Assembly (NCBI GenBank): GCA_964630905.1
Contig: CAZVWR010000060.1
Span: forward strand, 1 to 18,165
Direction: 5' to 3'
Source of the DNA: JAGOEX01 sp964630905
Lineage (GTDB): Bacteria > UBP6 > UBA1177
Length of the DNA: 18,165 bases
In this document: positions 6,620 through 14,186 of the stretch, in pieces
Layout of the letters: every line of letters starts with the position of its first letter
How positions within the stretch are numbered: the stretch's first letter is position 1
The notes under the pieces: model-generated
The model's database searches: none
What the model was told of the DNA's origin: nothing
Seen by the model: the letters and a program-made list of their open reading frames with translations, nothing else
Position numbers and translations under genes: made by a program

Positions 6620-6949
6620 ATGTCAACTTCAAAAGAATTTATAGAGTACATCCTTGAAAACATTGAAGATGCGGGAGTTGTCACTGTCAGGAAGATGTTC
6701 GGCGAATATGCGGTTTACTGTGACGGGAAAGTGATAGCTCTTGTTTGTGACAATCAGTTTTTCCTGAAACCGACTAAGGCAGGTCGAGATTTCATCGGTG
6801 ATGTAATTGAGGCGCCGCCTTACAATGGTGCAAAGCCGCATTATCTTATCGAGGATGGTATTGATGATTGCAAATGGTTCAGCAATCTGATAAAGATAAC
6901 GGCAAATGAAGTTCCCGAGCCTAAGCCCAAAAAGAAGAAAACTAAGTGA
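6620..6949 (+). CDS. TfoX/Sxy N-terminal domain protein
   Basis: A 109-residue protein consisting only of the TfoX N-terminal domain. Recognisable blocks are VRKMFGEYAVYCDGKVIAL (23-41), DNQFFLKPT (44-52), 'APPYNGAKPHYLIED' and a Lys/Pro-rich tail. Full-length TfoX/Sxy also has a C-terminal domain (about 200 residues in all), so this is the common stand-alone form. TfoX/Sxy regulates competence with CRP in gammaproteobacteria; the role of single-domain versions is not established. The ATG lies 3 nt after the stop of the membrane-protein gene with only a weak ribosome site, so translation may be coupled. Its composition returns toward that of the core genes. Confidence 0.92.
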   Translation: MSTSKEFIEYILENIEDAGVVTVRKMFGEYAVYCDGKVIALVCDNQFFLKPTKAGRDFIGDVIEAPPYNGAKPHYLIEDGIDDCKWFSNLIKITANEVPEPKPKKKKTK

Positions 6950-6958
6950 TGATGATTT

Positions 6959-7150
6959 TTAATAAACCGGTTTCTTTTTTCTGAGTTCTTTCTGCATTGT
7001 AACCACTGTTTCAAGCGATAAAGAGGTGATAGTCACGATCAATTCGTTTGAAATTCCGGCAAGGATCGCTTTTTTGCAGACAATATTCTTTTCTTCAAGT
7101 TTGCCTTCTTCACGGCCTGTTTCTCTTAGTCGTTCTGTCATTGATACCAT
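6959..7150 (-). pseudogene. Remnant of an Rpn-family (PD-(D/E)XK) nuclease/transposase, C-terminus only
   Basis: A 63-residue frame. MTERLRETGREEGKLEEK followed by AILAGISNELIVTITSLSLETV matches the C-terminal tail of Rpn/PD-(D/E)XK 'transposase' proteins. These end with a Glu/Gly/Lys-rich helix and a short 'GxxxExIxxxTGLSxExI' segment. The nuclease core of about 200 residues is absent: the frame continues upstream only to a stop near 7204, without a recognisable motif. The gene converges tail to tail with the tfoX-like gene, 9 nt apart. It is best read as a decayed mobile element, though a short peptide could be made from the ATG at 7150. Confidence 0.6.
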
Positions 7151-7284
7151 TTTACTGCCTCGTACTGAATTATAAATTACAACTTTAATGAAAATATCGG
7201 GGCGGGGAACAAAATCTTATTTCATTAAGGAATGATAGGTCTGTGGTGATGTTAAGTCAAGATAATAGGTGAGTTTAGTAAAAA

Positions 7285-7313
7285 TTGACATGACTTTTCA
7301 CTGATACTAAAAT
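7285..7313 (+). promoter_or_regulatory. Near-consensus sigma70 promoter of the M29 aminopeptidase gene
   Basis: A perfect TTGACA (7285-7290), a 17-nt spacer and TAAAAT (7308-7313, five of six consensus bases). The predicted start of transcription near 7320 gives a leader of about 33 nt to the ATG at 7353. No other gene lies between. Confidence 0.75.
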
Positions 7314-7352
7314 CAGCTGTAATCGGTTTTATTCACTTTTGAAGAGGTTAAG

Positions 7353-8474
7353 ATGAAAGATCCAAGAATTGCAAAACTGGCAAAGAATCTGGTGCGTTAC
7401 AGCACAAGCGTTAAAAAAGGGGACAATGTTCTCATTGAGTTCAAAGACCACTGGCCGCTTCCTCTTGTCCATGCGTTGATCGATGAAATAAAGAAGATCG
7501 GTGCAAGGGCATTCGTCACTTACAACGACACACAGCTTCAGAGAAAATCACTTCAGGCGGCTGATGACAAATGGTTTGAAACAATGGCTGAGATCGATCT
7601 GTTAAGAATGAAGAAAATGCAGGCGTTCATTGCGATAAACGGTCGTGACAATAGTTATGAACTCGCCGATGTTCCGCCTGAAAACATGAAGAAATATATG
7701 GAAAAATATGCAAAACCTGTTCATTTTGAACAGCGTGTAAAGCACACAAACTGGTGTATTCTCGCTTTCCCGAACCCGAGCTATGCACAGGCTTCCTCAA
7801 TGAGTTCTGAAGCGTTTGAAGATTTCTATTTCAATGTCTGCACACTCGATTATGCAAAAATGGATAAGGCAATGGATCCATTGAAGAAACTTATGGATAA
7901 AACTGACAAAGTTCACATCAAAGGTCCGGGCAGAACAGACCTCAAATTCTCGATAAAAGGGATAAACGCAGTGAAATGTGCCGGCAAATACAACATTCCT
8001 GACGGTGAAGTGTTCACAGCTCCTGTTAAAGACAGCGTAAACGGCGTTATTGAATACAACACACCAACTGTTTATCACGGAATAAAATTCGATAAAGTGA
8101 TCCTTACTTTCAAAAAAGGGAAGATCGTAAAGATCGAAGGGAGCAATGTCGAAAAACTTGAGCACATCTTCAACACTGATGAAGGGGCAAGATTCGTCGG
8201 TGAGTTTGCAATCGGCGTAAATCCCTATATCACAAAGCCGATGGTTGACATCCTTTTTGATGAAAAGATCTGCGGATCGATCCACTTTACACCCGGCGCG
8301 ACATATGATGAATGTGATAACGGAAACAGATCGGCAATTCACTGGGACCTTGTTATGATCCAGACACCTGAGTACGGCGGCGGCGAAATTTATTTTGACG
8401 ATAAGCTCATAAGAAAAGACGGTTTGTTCGTTGTTAAAGAGCTTCTGCCCCTCAATCCTGAAAATCTGAAATAA
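7353..8474 (+). CDS. M29-family metallo-aminopeptidase
   Basis: A 373-residue cytoplasmic aminopeptidase, typical length for the thermophilic aminopeptidase (AmpS/PepS/AmpT) family, which removes N-terminal residues using two metal ions. Ligand motifs are in the expected order: Glu219 in NIPDGEVFTAP, Glu284 in FVGEFAIGVNP, His311 and Tyr318 in GSIHFTPGATYDE, and His330/Asp332 in SAIHWDLVM. The N-terminal domain (LVRYSTSVKKGDNVLIEF) also fits the family. The ATG at 7353 has GAGG about 5 nt upstream, under its own strong promoter. It appears monocistronic. Its codon and base composition resemble the housekeeping genes. It could be annotated leucyl aminopeptidase; substrate preference cannot be read from sequence. 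Confidence 0.97.
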   Translation: MKDPRIAKLAKNLVRYSTSVKKGDNVLIEFKDHWPLPLVHALIDEIKKIGARAFVTYNDTQLQRKSLQAADDKWFETMAEIDLLRMKKMQAFIAINGRDNSYELADVPPENMKKYMEKYAKPVHFEQRVKHTNWCILAFPNPSYAQASSMSSEAFEDFYFNVCTLDYAKMDKAMDPLKKLMDKTDKVHIKGPGRTDLKFSIKGINAVKCAGKYNIPDGEVFTAPVKDSVNGVIEYNTPTVYHGIKFDKVILTFKKGKIVKIEGSNVEKLEHIFNTDEGARFVGEFAIGVNPYITKPMVDILFDEKICGSIHFTPGATYDECDNGNRSAIHWDLVMIQTPEYGGGEIYFDDKLIRKDGLFVVKELLPLNPENLK

Positions 8475-8501
8475 AGATCTCAGAAATACTTATTTGTTTT
8501 C

Positions 8502-8530
8502 TTGAATAATACTAATAGAAGTAATATAAT
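8502..8530 (+). promoter_or_regulatory. Predicted promoter of the large surface protein gene
   Basis: TTGAAT (8502-8507), a 17-nt spacer and perfect TATAAT (8525-8530). The predicted transcript start near 8537 leaves a leader of about 60 nt. No terminator hairpin is evident between the aminopeptidase stop and this element. Confidence 0.6.
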
Positions 8531-8595
8531 CCTACGCAATAAATTGAGAGTTTTTGTGTGTCGAGAATGAAATAATTCAGAGGAGTGAAGTTATT

Positions 8596-11500
8596 ATGAG
8601 TAAAAAAAATCTTTTAAGTCTGTTTTTTGCGTTGTTTACTTTTGTCGTGTTTGCTGATTCACCCCAATTCGTTCAAGTTGCTGGGATATCGTCACCAGCA
8701 GCAGCAAATGGGATTTATGAAAAGCAGAGTTCGACCCATGGAGTGATGAATCATAATTATTGGAAACATGTATCAGCAGGGTATTATTTGTATTCCGATA
8801 GTTATTCTGACGGAGTAAATGTAAGTTATTTCTGGAATATTGACAACAACCTTAATGATGACGACGATGTTTTTTTCTATAGTGATCTTGAGCTTAATAC
8901 TGACATAGGATACATCTCATTAAATTATAATTCTCCTAATGATGTCGGCAGCAAATGGGCGCCTTTAAGCGGAGCCGGCTCTCCTGTAGTTTCGGTGTAT
9001 GTTATGGCTTTACCCGAGATCAACATTCAAGGTAACAGCGTTTCGATAGCTGACGGGGATTCTACACCTTCATCGACAGATCACACTGACTTCGGTACGA
9101 CACCGGTTTGTAATACAACAATAGTAAGAACATTCACTATCCAGAATACAGGAACAGCAACTCTGAACATATCTTCTGTGAATATCAGCGGTACAAATGC
9201 TGCTGACTTCTCTGTTACGACTTCTCCGGCTGCAATTGTAGCTGCATCGGGCTCAACGACATTTCAGGTGACATTTAATCCTTCTGCATCCGGGGCGAGA
9301 AACGCCACAATAACAGTAAATAACAACGATAGTGATGAAAGTGCGTATGATTTTGCTATTACGGGAACAGGAACAAATATGGCGATCACTCCTGCATCGC
9401 AGACGAATGTTTCCTGTTTTGGCGGATCAAACGGAGCCGCTGCTGCAAACGCCGCAACAGGAGGAACAGGTTCCTACACTTACAACTGGACACCCGGAAA
9501 CCCGACAGGTGACGGAACGGTAAGCGTGACAGGACTTACGGCAGGAACATGGACGATCACGGCAACTGATACAAACAGCTGCACAGCATCAACTTCTTTT
9601 ACAGTTACACAGCCGACTGTCTTGAGCATGACACTTGCTTCAAAAACGGATGTCAGTGTTTACGGCGGATCGAACGGAGCCGCAAGCTTTAATTCTGCAA
9701 CAGGCGGTGCTGGAGGATACTCATATAATTGGACACCCGGAAATCCGACAGGCGACGGAACAGTCAGTGTGACAGGACTTACAGCAGGAACATGGGGATG
9801 TACAGTCACCGATGCAAACTCATGTACCCTGTACAAAGAAGTTACAATAATTCAGCCACCGGCGGTCACATCATCAGACGCATTATCTGTAGCGGCTGAT
9901 TCAGCGATTCTTGGCGGAAATGTAACTGCTAACGGTGGAGGAACAGTGACTGAAAGAGGGATTGTCTATTCAATTACAGATACAACTCCCGAAATAGGCG
10001 AATCCGGCGTAATTCAGGATACAAACGGCTCAGGCACAGGTGTTTTCAGCAAAACAATTTCAGGTCTTGATCCGAATAAAACATATTATTTCCGTGCTTA
10101 TGCAACAAACGGTGCAGGAACTACTTACGGCGGAGTTAAGAGTTTTACGACAGATACAGAACTTCCTTCAGTGATCACGGAAGCTGTATCAAATATTACA
10201 TCAGGATCAGTAAAGGCAGGAGCTGCGATTACTGATGACGGCGGTGCAGAGATAACTTCCAAAGGGATCTGTTACAGTGAAAGTGAAAATCCTGATACTG
10301 ATGATATGTGCGTTAAGAGTGGTGCCGTATCAAATTCATTTATAATTGCTCTTACAGAACTTACCCCTGAAACACTTTATTATGCCAGAGCATATGCAAC
10401 TAATTCTGCCGGAACTTCTTATGGTAATCAAGTTGATTTTATGACTTCAGCTGCCGGAGAGCTTATTCTTGCATCAGAACTTCCAACAGGTATGGTTGTT
10501 TATGATGATACCTGGACATTTAACGGAAATCCTCTTGAATGGCGTGTAGTTCACACTAATTACGGCGGAGTTGACGGAGTTACGCTTTCATCCACAAGCG
10601 GAACTGGAGGAAGGGCTTATAATCCTGAATGGACAAATGTTTGGGATGCAGCACCACTTAGAGCATGGTTGAATGCAGGTTTTATGGCAGATTTCTCACC
10701 TGCATTTTTAGATGCACTTCAGGTGACTGATGTTCCATGGGTTAATACAGCAACTGGCGGCGTTGTAACCGATACTGTATTCATATCGTCCCGTACAGAG
10801 TTAGGCGGAGCAGAACAGATAGGTGACGGCACTGTCTTTGACTGGTTCTCAGATCAGGCTACCTCAGCAGAAAGGAGAGCTGATATTACATCCGGTGTAG
10901 GAGTATACTGGACAAGAACCGGTGCACTCGGGCAATATGAAGAAAACTGGACGGATATGTCTGCTTATTATGTGACACTTCCAGATGGAAATTTCGTTTC
11001 CGGAGCATGGGTTCCGGATGCTTTTGACGTAGTTCCTGTTGTAAATATCAGCAGTGATACAATGTTTGAACTTATAGAAGGCAAATATCGTCTTTTTATA
11101 GCAACGCCTGAAGTGACATGGGTCGCATCAGATATCACTTACGGTCAGACACTTGCCGATTCCGATCTCAGCGGAAGTACAGCCGGATATGAAGGAAGTC
11201 CGGTCGCGGGAACATTTACATTCGATGCTCCATCAACGGCTCCGGATGCAGGAACGGCTGATTATGCTGTAACATTCACTCCGGATGATAAGGTAACATA
11301 CAGAATTGTAACCGGTACTGTAAGTGTCATAACTGACAAAGCAACTCCCGTTATCACATGGGAAAATCCTGCTGACATAACATACGGAACAGCTTTAAGC
11401 GGCACACAGCTTAATGCGACAGCCGATGTCGATGGAACTTTTGTTTACACGCCTGCTTTGGGAACAGTTCTGGATGCAGGTTTTGCACAGGAACTGAAAG

Positions 11501-12837
11501 TTGATTTTACTCCTGACGACACAGACAACTACGAAACAGCATCAAAATCGGTGTTTATAAATGTGGCACCGCTTCTTCCTTCAGTTACGACAGATTCCGT
11601 AACAGAAATAACTACAGTTTCTGCAAAAGTAACTGGAACGGTAATAGACGACGGTGGTACAAATATAACGGAAAAGGGTGTCTGCATAGGTGAAAATGAA
11701 AATCCTGATGTTTCCTGCTATCCGGATAGTGATGTCAGTGATTTGATCGTGATCGAATTTACCGGACTTACACAAGGCACAACCTATCATGTCAGGGCTT
11801 ATGCGACAAATTCAGCCGGTACTGCATACGGATCTGATGAAAGCTTTACTACAGTTGCTCAGTACACACTGACCTATACAGCCGGAGCGAACGGCTCTCT
11901 GACCGGTGATGCTGAACAGACAGTTGAAGAAGGAAATTCAGGAACAGCAGTGACAGCCGTTGCGGATGCTGACTATCATTTTGTTGATTGGAGTGACGGA
12001 GTGACAGACAACCCGAGAACTGACACGAATGTGACAGGAAACATCAGTGTAACAGCTAATTTTGAAGCAGATCCAGTTGGGATTTGCGAGAATCCTGAAG
12101 AAATAAAGACACTTCCGTATACTCATGATTCAACCACAACCGGCAGAAACTCGGCACTTACAAGTTATGGTGACTACTGCGGATCTGAAGAATATGCGTC
12201 AGGCGATTACATATACTCAATTGAGCTTAAGACAGGCGATAAGATAGAGATCAAACTCACCCCTGTTGAAGGATTTGACGGAGTGCTTGCTCTCACAAAT
12301 ATCTGTGGAGAGGGCAGCGAATGTCTCCAATTCGTAAATGATGGAGCCGCAGGGGTTGCTGAAACGATAATCCACGAATCAACTCAAGACGAAACGATTT
12401 TCATCGTTGTTGAAGGAGATGAGGGTTCTGCCGGAGATTATACACTTGAAGTTAAGGAAGTGATCGAAGAGACCGATGATGATACTATTGACGACTCTGA
12501 CCAGTTTGATGATTCGGACGAGGAAGAGGACGAGGATATGGACGAGGATATGGACGAGGATGTGGACGACATTGATGAAATCGTTGATGAAGACACTGGC
12601 GATACAGGCGACACTGGAAACACAGGTGATTCCGGAGACACTGGCGACTCAGGAGATAGCGGCAACTCAGGAGATAGCGGCAACTCAGGAGATAGCGGCA
12701 ACTCCGGCAACACTGGAGACACTGGCGACACTTCAGTAGATGAAGATGAAATTGAATCAGATGGCGATGAGCTTAATGATGATGAGACCATAGAAAAAGT
12801 CGGTGGCGGCGGCTGCAGTTGCGGAATAGTATTCTAA
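8596..12837 (+). CDS. Large secreted mosaic surface protein with Cys-Ser-Cys C-terminus
   Basis: A 1413-residue exported protein. Start: ATG 8596 with GAGGAG 10 nt upstream; the earlier in-frame GTG at 8554 would bury the signal peptide (MSKKNLLSLFFALFTFVVFA). Order: N-terminal strand-rich region (20-138); choice-of-anchor D (about 140-262); two SprB-like repeats (262-341, 342-420), each with YNWTPGNPTGDGTVSVTGLT; FN3-like domains (421-520, 521-618, 993-1087) sharing 'RAYATNxAGTxYG'; a DUF6273 lectin-like domain (620-835: EWRVV...LRAWLN); two MBG/YDG-type Ig-like domains (836-992); an InlB-B/Flg_new-type repeat (1089-1157); a PPC-like domain (1165-1288); an acidic stalk; then (D/N)-(T/S)-G repeats (1334-1379) and GGGGCSCGIVF. 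The acidic, Gly-rich end probably spans the cell wall or surface layer, and the two Cys may be the anchor (inference). It is a likely adhesin or sensor of the cell exterior; no catalytic domain is visible. Confidence 0.93.
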   Translation: MSKKNLLSLFFALFTFVVFADSPQFVQVAGISSPAAANGIYEKQSSTHGVMNHNYWKHVSAGYYLYSDSYSDGVNVSYFWNIDNNLNDDDDVFFYSDLELNTDIGYISLNYNSPNDVGSKWAPLSGAGSPVVSVYVMALPEINIQGNSVSIADGDSTPSSTDHTDFGTTPVCNTTIVRTFTIQNTGTATLNISSVNISGTNAADFSVTTSPAAIVAASGSTTFQVTFNPSASGARNATITVNNNDSDESAYDFAITGTGTNMAITPASQTNVSCFGGSNGAAAANAATGGTGSYTYNWTPGNPTGDGTVSVTGLTAGTWTITATDTNSCTASTSFTVTQPTVLSMTLASKTDVSVYGGSNGAASFNSATGGAGGYSYNWTPGNPTGDGTVSVTGLTAGTWGCTVTDANSCTLYKEVTIIQPPAVTSSDALSVAADSAILGGNVTANGGGTVTERGIVYSITDTTPEIGESGVIQDTNGSGTGVFSKTISGLDPNKTYYFRAYATNGAGTTYGGVKSFTTDTELPSVITEAVSNITSGSVKAGAAITDDGGAEITSKGICYSESENPDTDDMCVKSGAVSNSFIIALTELTPETLYYARAYATNSAGTSYGNQVDFMTSAAGELILASELPTGMVVYDDTWTFNGNPLEWRVVHTNYGGVDGVTLSSTSGTGGRAYNPEWTNVWDAAPLRAWLNAGFMADFSPAFLDALQVTDVPWVNTATGGVVTDTVFISSRTELGGAEQIGDGTVFDWFSDQATSAERRADITSGVGVYWTRTGALGQYEENWTDMSAYYVTLPDGNFVSGAWVPDAFDVVPVVNISSDTMFELIEGKYRLFIATPEVTWVASDITYGQTLADSDLSGSTAGYEGSPVAGTFTFDAPSTAPDAGTADYAVTFTPDDKVTYRIVTGTVSVITDKATPVITWENPADITYGTALSGTQLNATADVDGTFVYTPALGTVLDAGFAQELKVDFTPDDTDNYETASKSVFINVAPLLPSVTTDSVTEITTVSAKVTGTVIDDGGTNITEKGVCIGENENPDVSCYPDSDVSDLIVIEFTGLTQGTTYHVRAYATNSAGTAYGSDESFTTVAQYTLTYTAGANGSLTGDAEQTVEEGNSGTAVTAVADADYHFVDWSDGVTDNPRTDTNVTGNISVTANFEADPVGICENPEEIKTLPYTHDSTTTGRNSALTSYGDYCGSEEYASGDYIYSIELKTGDKIEIKLTPVEGFDGVLALTNICGEGSECLQFVNDGAAGVAETIIHESTQDETIFIVVEGDEGSAGDYTLEVKEVIEETDDDTIDDSDQFDDSDEEEDEDMDEDMDEDVDDIDEIVDEDTGDTGDTGNTGDSGDTGDSGDSGNSGDSGNSGDSGNSGNTGDTGDTSVDEDEIESDGDELNDDETIEKVGGGGCSCGIVF
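9481..9795 (+). repeat. Duplicated SprB-like module (72-nt cores at 9481-9552 and 9724-9795)
   Basis: The two 72-nt cores start at TAC/TAT-AAC/AAT-TGG and encode nearly identical peptides (YNWTPGNPTGDGTVSVTGLT followed by AGTW). They differ mainly at third positions. This indicates a duplication within the gene that is kept at the protein level, 243 nt out of phase with each other. Confidence 0.8.
12592..12735 (+). repeat. Tandem 9/18-nt coding repeats of the (D/N)-(T/S)-G stalk
   Basis: Nine-base units encoding Asp/Asn-Thr/Ser-Gly run through this stretch. The most regular part is an 18-nt unit (GGCAACTCAGGAGATAGC): 12643-12660 with one mismatch, then exact copies at 12661-12678 and 12679-12696, followed by a partial unit. 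Such short perfect repeats are prone to slippage, which would change stalk length in steps of 3 or 6 residues without a frameshift. Confidence 0.85.
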
Positions 12838-13709
12838 TTTATATATATCTGCTTGATTTTCTTTGATATTATCGCTTTTTCACCATTTCCGAGCTTTGAA
12901 TCATTAAGACGGTACAGACCATATTTCGTTATGACCTGTTTAAGCCGTTCAATATATTCCCCCTTTATTATCGCATAGTTGCCAAAACCTTCTGCGATCT
13001 TTAAGGAATTTCCCGGATATTCCCTGCGGAGTGCTCTGAACTTTCTATATGCCTTGTTCCTGTTCAGGTTGAGCATATAAGCCGAAATGGAATCCTGAAG
13101 AGAATCAAAGATTTTTATGTTCCTCTGCTTTCCGCTCCAGTTTTTCGGTTTCAGCCCCTTTTTATGGTCTTTTGCAACATGCCCGAACAGATTGTTCCCT
13201 TCAAATACAAATCTGCTTGTTCCCCATCCCGATTCAAGTGCCGCCTGCCCGAGAGCTATCGGAACAGGAACAGCCCTTATTCTGTGATCAAGAAAATATC
13301 TGATCTCATCCTTCTCAATATCTGAAATTGTTGTCAGGTCTCTGTTTTTTTTAATGATTCTGTATTTGTGAGCAATTTCGTAGATGATGCTGATGTCATT
13401 TTTATTCCAATTCTCTTTTGCCGCAATTCCGACAATGAAATCGTGTTCTTTTTCGATTTTTTCGTTTTCCACAAGAATTAACGGAAGAAGTGTTCTTATA
13501 AAAAATTTTACCCTTTTCCCGTTGCTCACCTCTTTTATTTTTTGAGGTATGTTCTTAACGGTAATTCTTGGAACTACAGGTGATTTCCAAGTAAAATCAA
13601 TCAGTTTGTGTGTTGCTGATATCTCATCGAAATCACTGAGCGTAACTATGGCATAAAGGGTGTTAAATAGAAACAGAACAACTGTCAGAAAAACCGTTTT
13701 TTTATGCAT
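12834..13709 (-). CDS. Bax-like secreted glucosaminidase (peptidoglycan hydrolase)
   Basis: A 291-residue protein with a signal peptide (MHKKTVFLTVVLFLFNTLYA). The C-terminal half carries a Bax/FlgJ-type glucosaminidase (GH73-like) domain: PIALGQAALESGWGTSRF (150-167) with Glu159 as the probable catalytic acid, NNLFGH (172-177), FDSLQDSISAYMLNLNRNKA (201-220) and GNYA(I) near 243-247. Length and layout match E. coli Bax (about 270 residues). It probably cleaves peptidoglycan glycan strands in the periplasm. Its stop overlaps that of the convergent surface protein by 4 bp. The ATG lies only 14 nt downstream of a tRNA 3' end with a weak ribosome site (GAAAGATGA), so it is most likely co-transcribed with the tRNA and hpf. 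Confidence 0.92.
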   Translation of the reverse strand: MHKKTVFLTVVLFLFNTLYAIVTLSDFDEISATHKLIDFTWKSPVVPRITVKNIPQKIKEVSNGKRVKFFIRTLLPLILVENEKIEKEHDFIVGIAAKENWNKNDISIIYEIAHKYRIIKKNRDLTTISDIEKDEIRYFLDHRIRAVPVPIALGQAALESGWGTSRFVFEGNNLFGHVAKDHKKGLKPKNWSGKQRNIKIFDSLQDSISAYMLNLNRNKAYRKFRALRREYPGNSLKIAEGFGNYAIIKGEYIERLKQVITKYGLYRLNDSKLGNGEKAIISKKIKQIYIN

Positions 13710-13723
13710 TCATCTTTCAAAAG

Positions 13724-13800
<77 letters not shown>

Positions 13801-13812
13801 ACAATAAAGCAG

Positions 13813-14115
13813 TTAAGACCGCCTTTTGTCAACCTTGCGGTCTTTTGCTTTTTTTATCTGTTTTGTAAGCTTGTCAACACAAAGGTCGATTGATGCTGAG
13901 AATTCTTTCTCGTCTGAATATCTTGCAATGAAATCCTCACCCTCATGATTTAGTTTGATCTCTGTAAATTTAAGGTTTTTGTCTTTTTGAAAAATGACCT
14001 CGATCAAAGTGTTTGCAGAAACAAGTTTGTCAACTTTACCAAGTTTTTTTGAAGCGTAATCCCTTAGTCCGTCACTGTTTTCCTCGAATCCTCTGAAAGC
14101 ATAATTAATGTTCAT
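13813..14115 (-). CDS. hpf: Ribosome hibernation promoting factor, short form
   Basis: A 100-residue HPF/RaiA-type protein (MNINYAFRGFEENSDGLRDYASKKLGKVDKL...), with the family beta-alpha-beta-beta-beta-alpha order and the EIKLNHEGEDFIARYSDEK strand pair, then a basic C-terminal helix. It lacks the long C-terminal dimerisation domain, so it is the short form that, in known bacteria, works with RMF or alone to inactivate 70S ribosomes in stationary phase. AGGAGG lies about 6 nt before the ATG, a strong ribosome site. Its own promoter is predicted at 14146-14174. Downstream follow tRNA-Arg and the bax-like gene. Confidence 0.93.
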   Translation of the reverse strand: MNINYAFRGFEENSDGLRDYASKKLGKVDKLVSANTLIEVIFQKDKNLKFTEIKLNHEGEDFIARYSDEKEFSASIDLCVDKLTKQIKKAKDRKVDKRRS

Positions 14116-14145
14116 GTCAACCTCCTCAGGTAATAATGACGTTTA

Positions 14146-14174
14146 AGACTACCATATATGTTAAAAAGTGTCAA
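14146..14174 (-). promoter_or_regulatory. Predicted promoter of hpf-tRNA-Arg-bax
   Basis: On the minus strand, a perfect TTGACA (14169-14174), a 17-nt spacer and TAGTCT (14146-14151), which is preceded by TGG as an extended -10. The weak -10 hexamer lowers confidence. It lies in the 71-nt gap after hflX. Confidence 0.45.
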
Positions 14175-14186
14175 CAAGTGATATTC

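Noticed and set aside
7797..8342. 181-residue minus-strand frame
   Set aside because: It is antisense to the clear M29 aminopeptidase and shows no family resemblance.
8475..8553. Rho-independent terminator after the aminopeptidase gene
   Set aside because: I could not find a stable hairpin followed by a T-run in this gap.
8554..8595. Upstream GTG start of the surface protein
   Set aside because: It would place 14 polar residues before the signal peptide; ATG 8596 has GAGGAG upstream.
12592..12735. Possible CRISPR-like array
   Set aside because: The 9/18-nt units are contiguous without spacers and stay in the reading frame of a secreted stalk.
12438..12791. 117-residue Ser/Pro-rich open frame on the minus strand
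   Set aside because: It is the mirror of the Asp/Gly/Ser repeat stalk; the repeats keep all frames open. No independent evidence of a gene.
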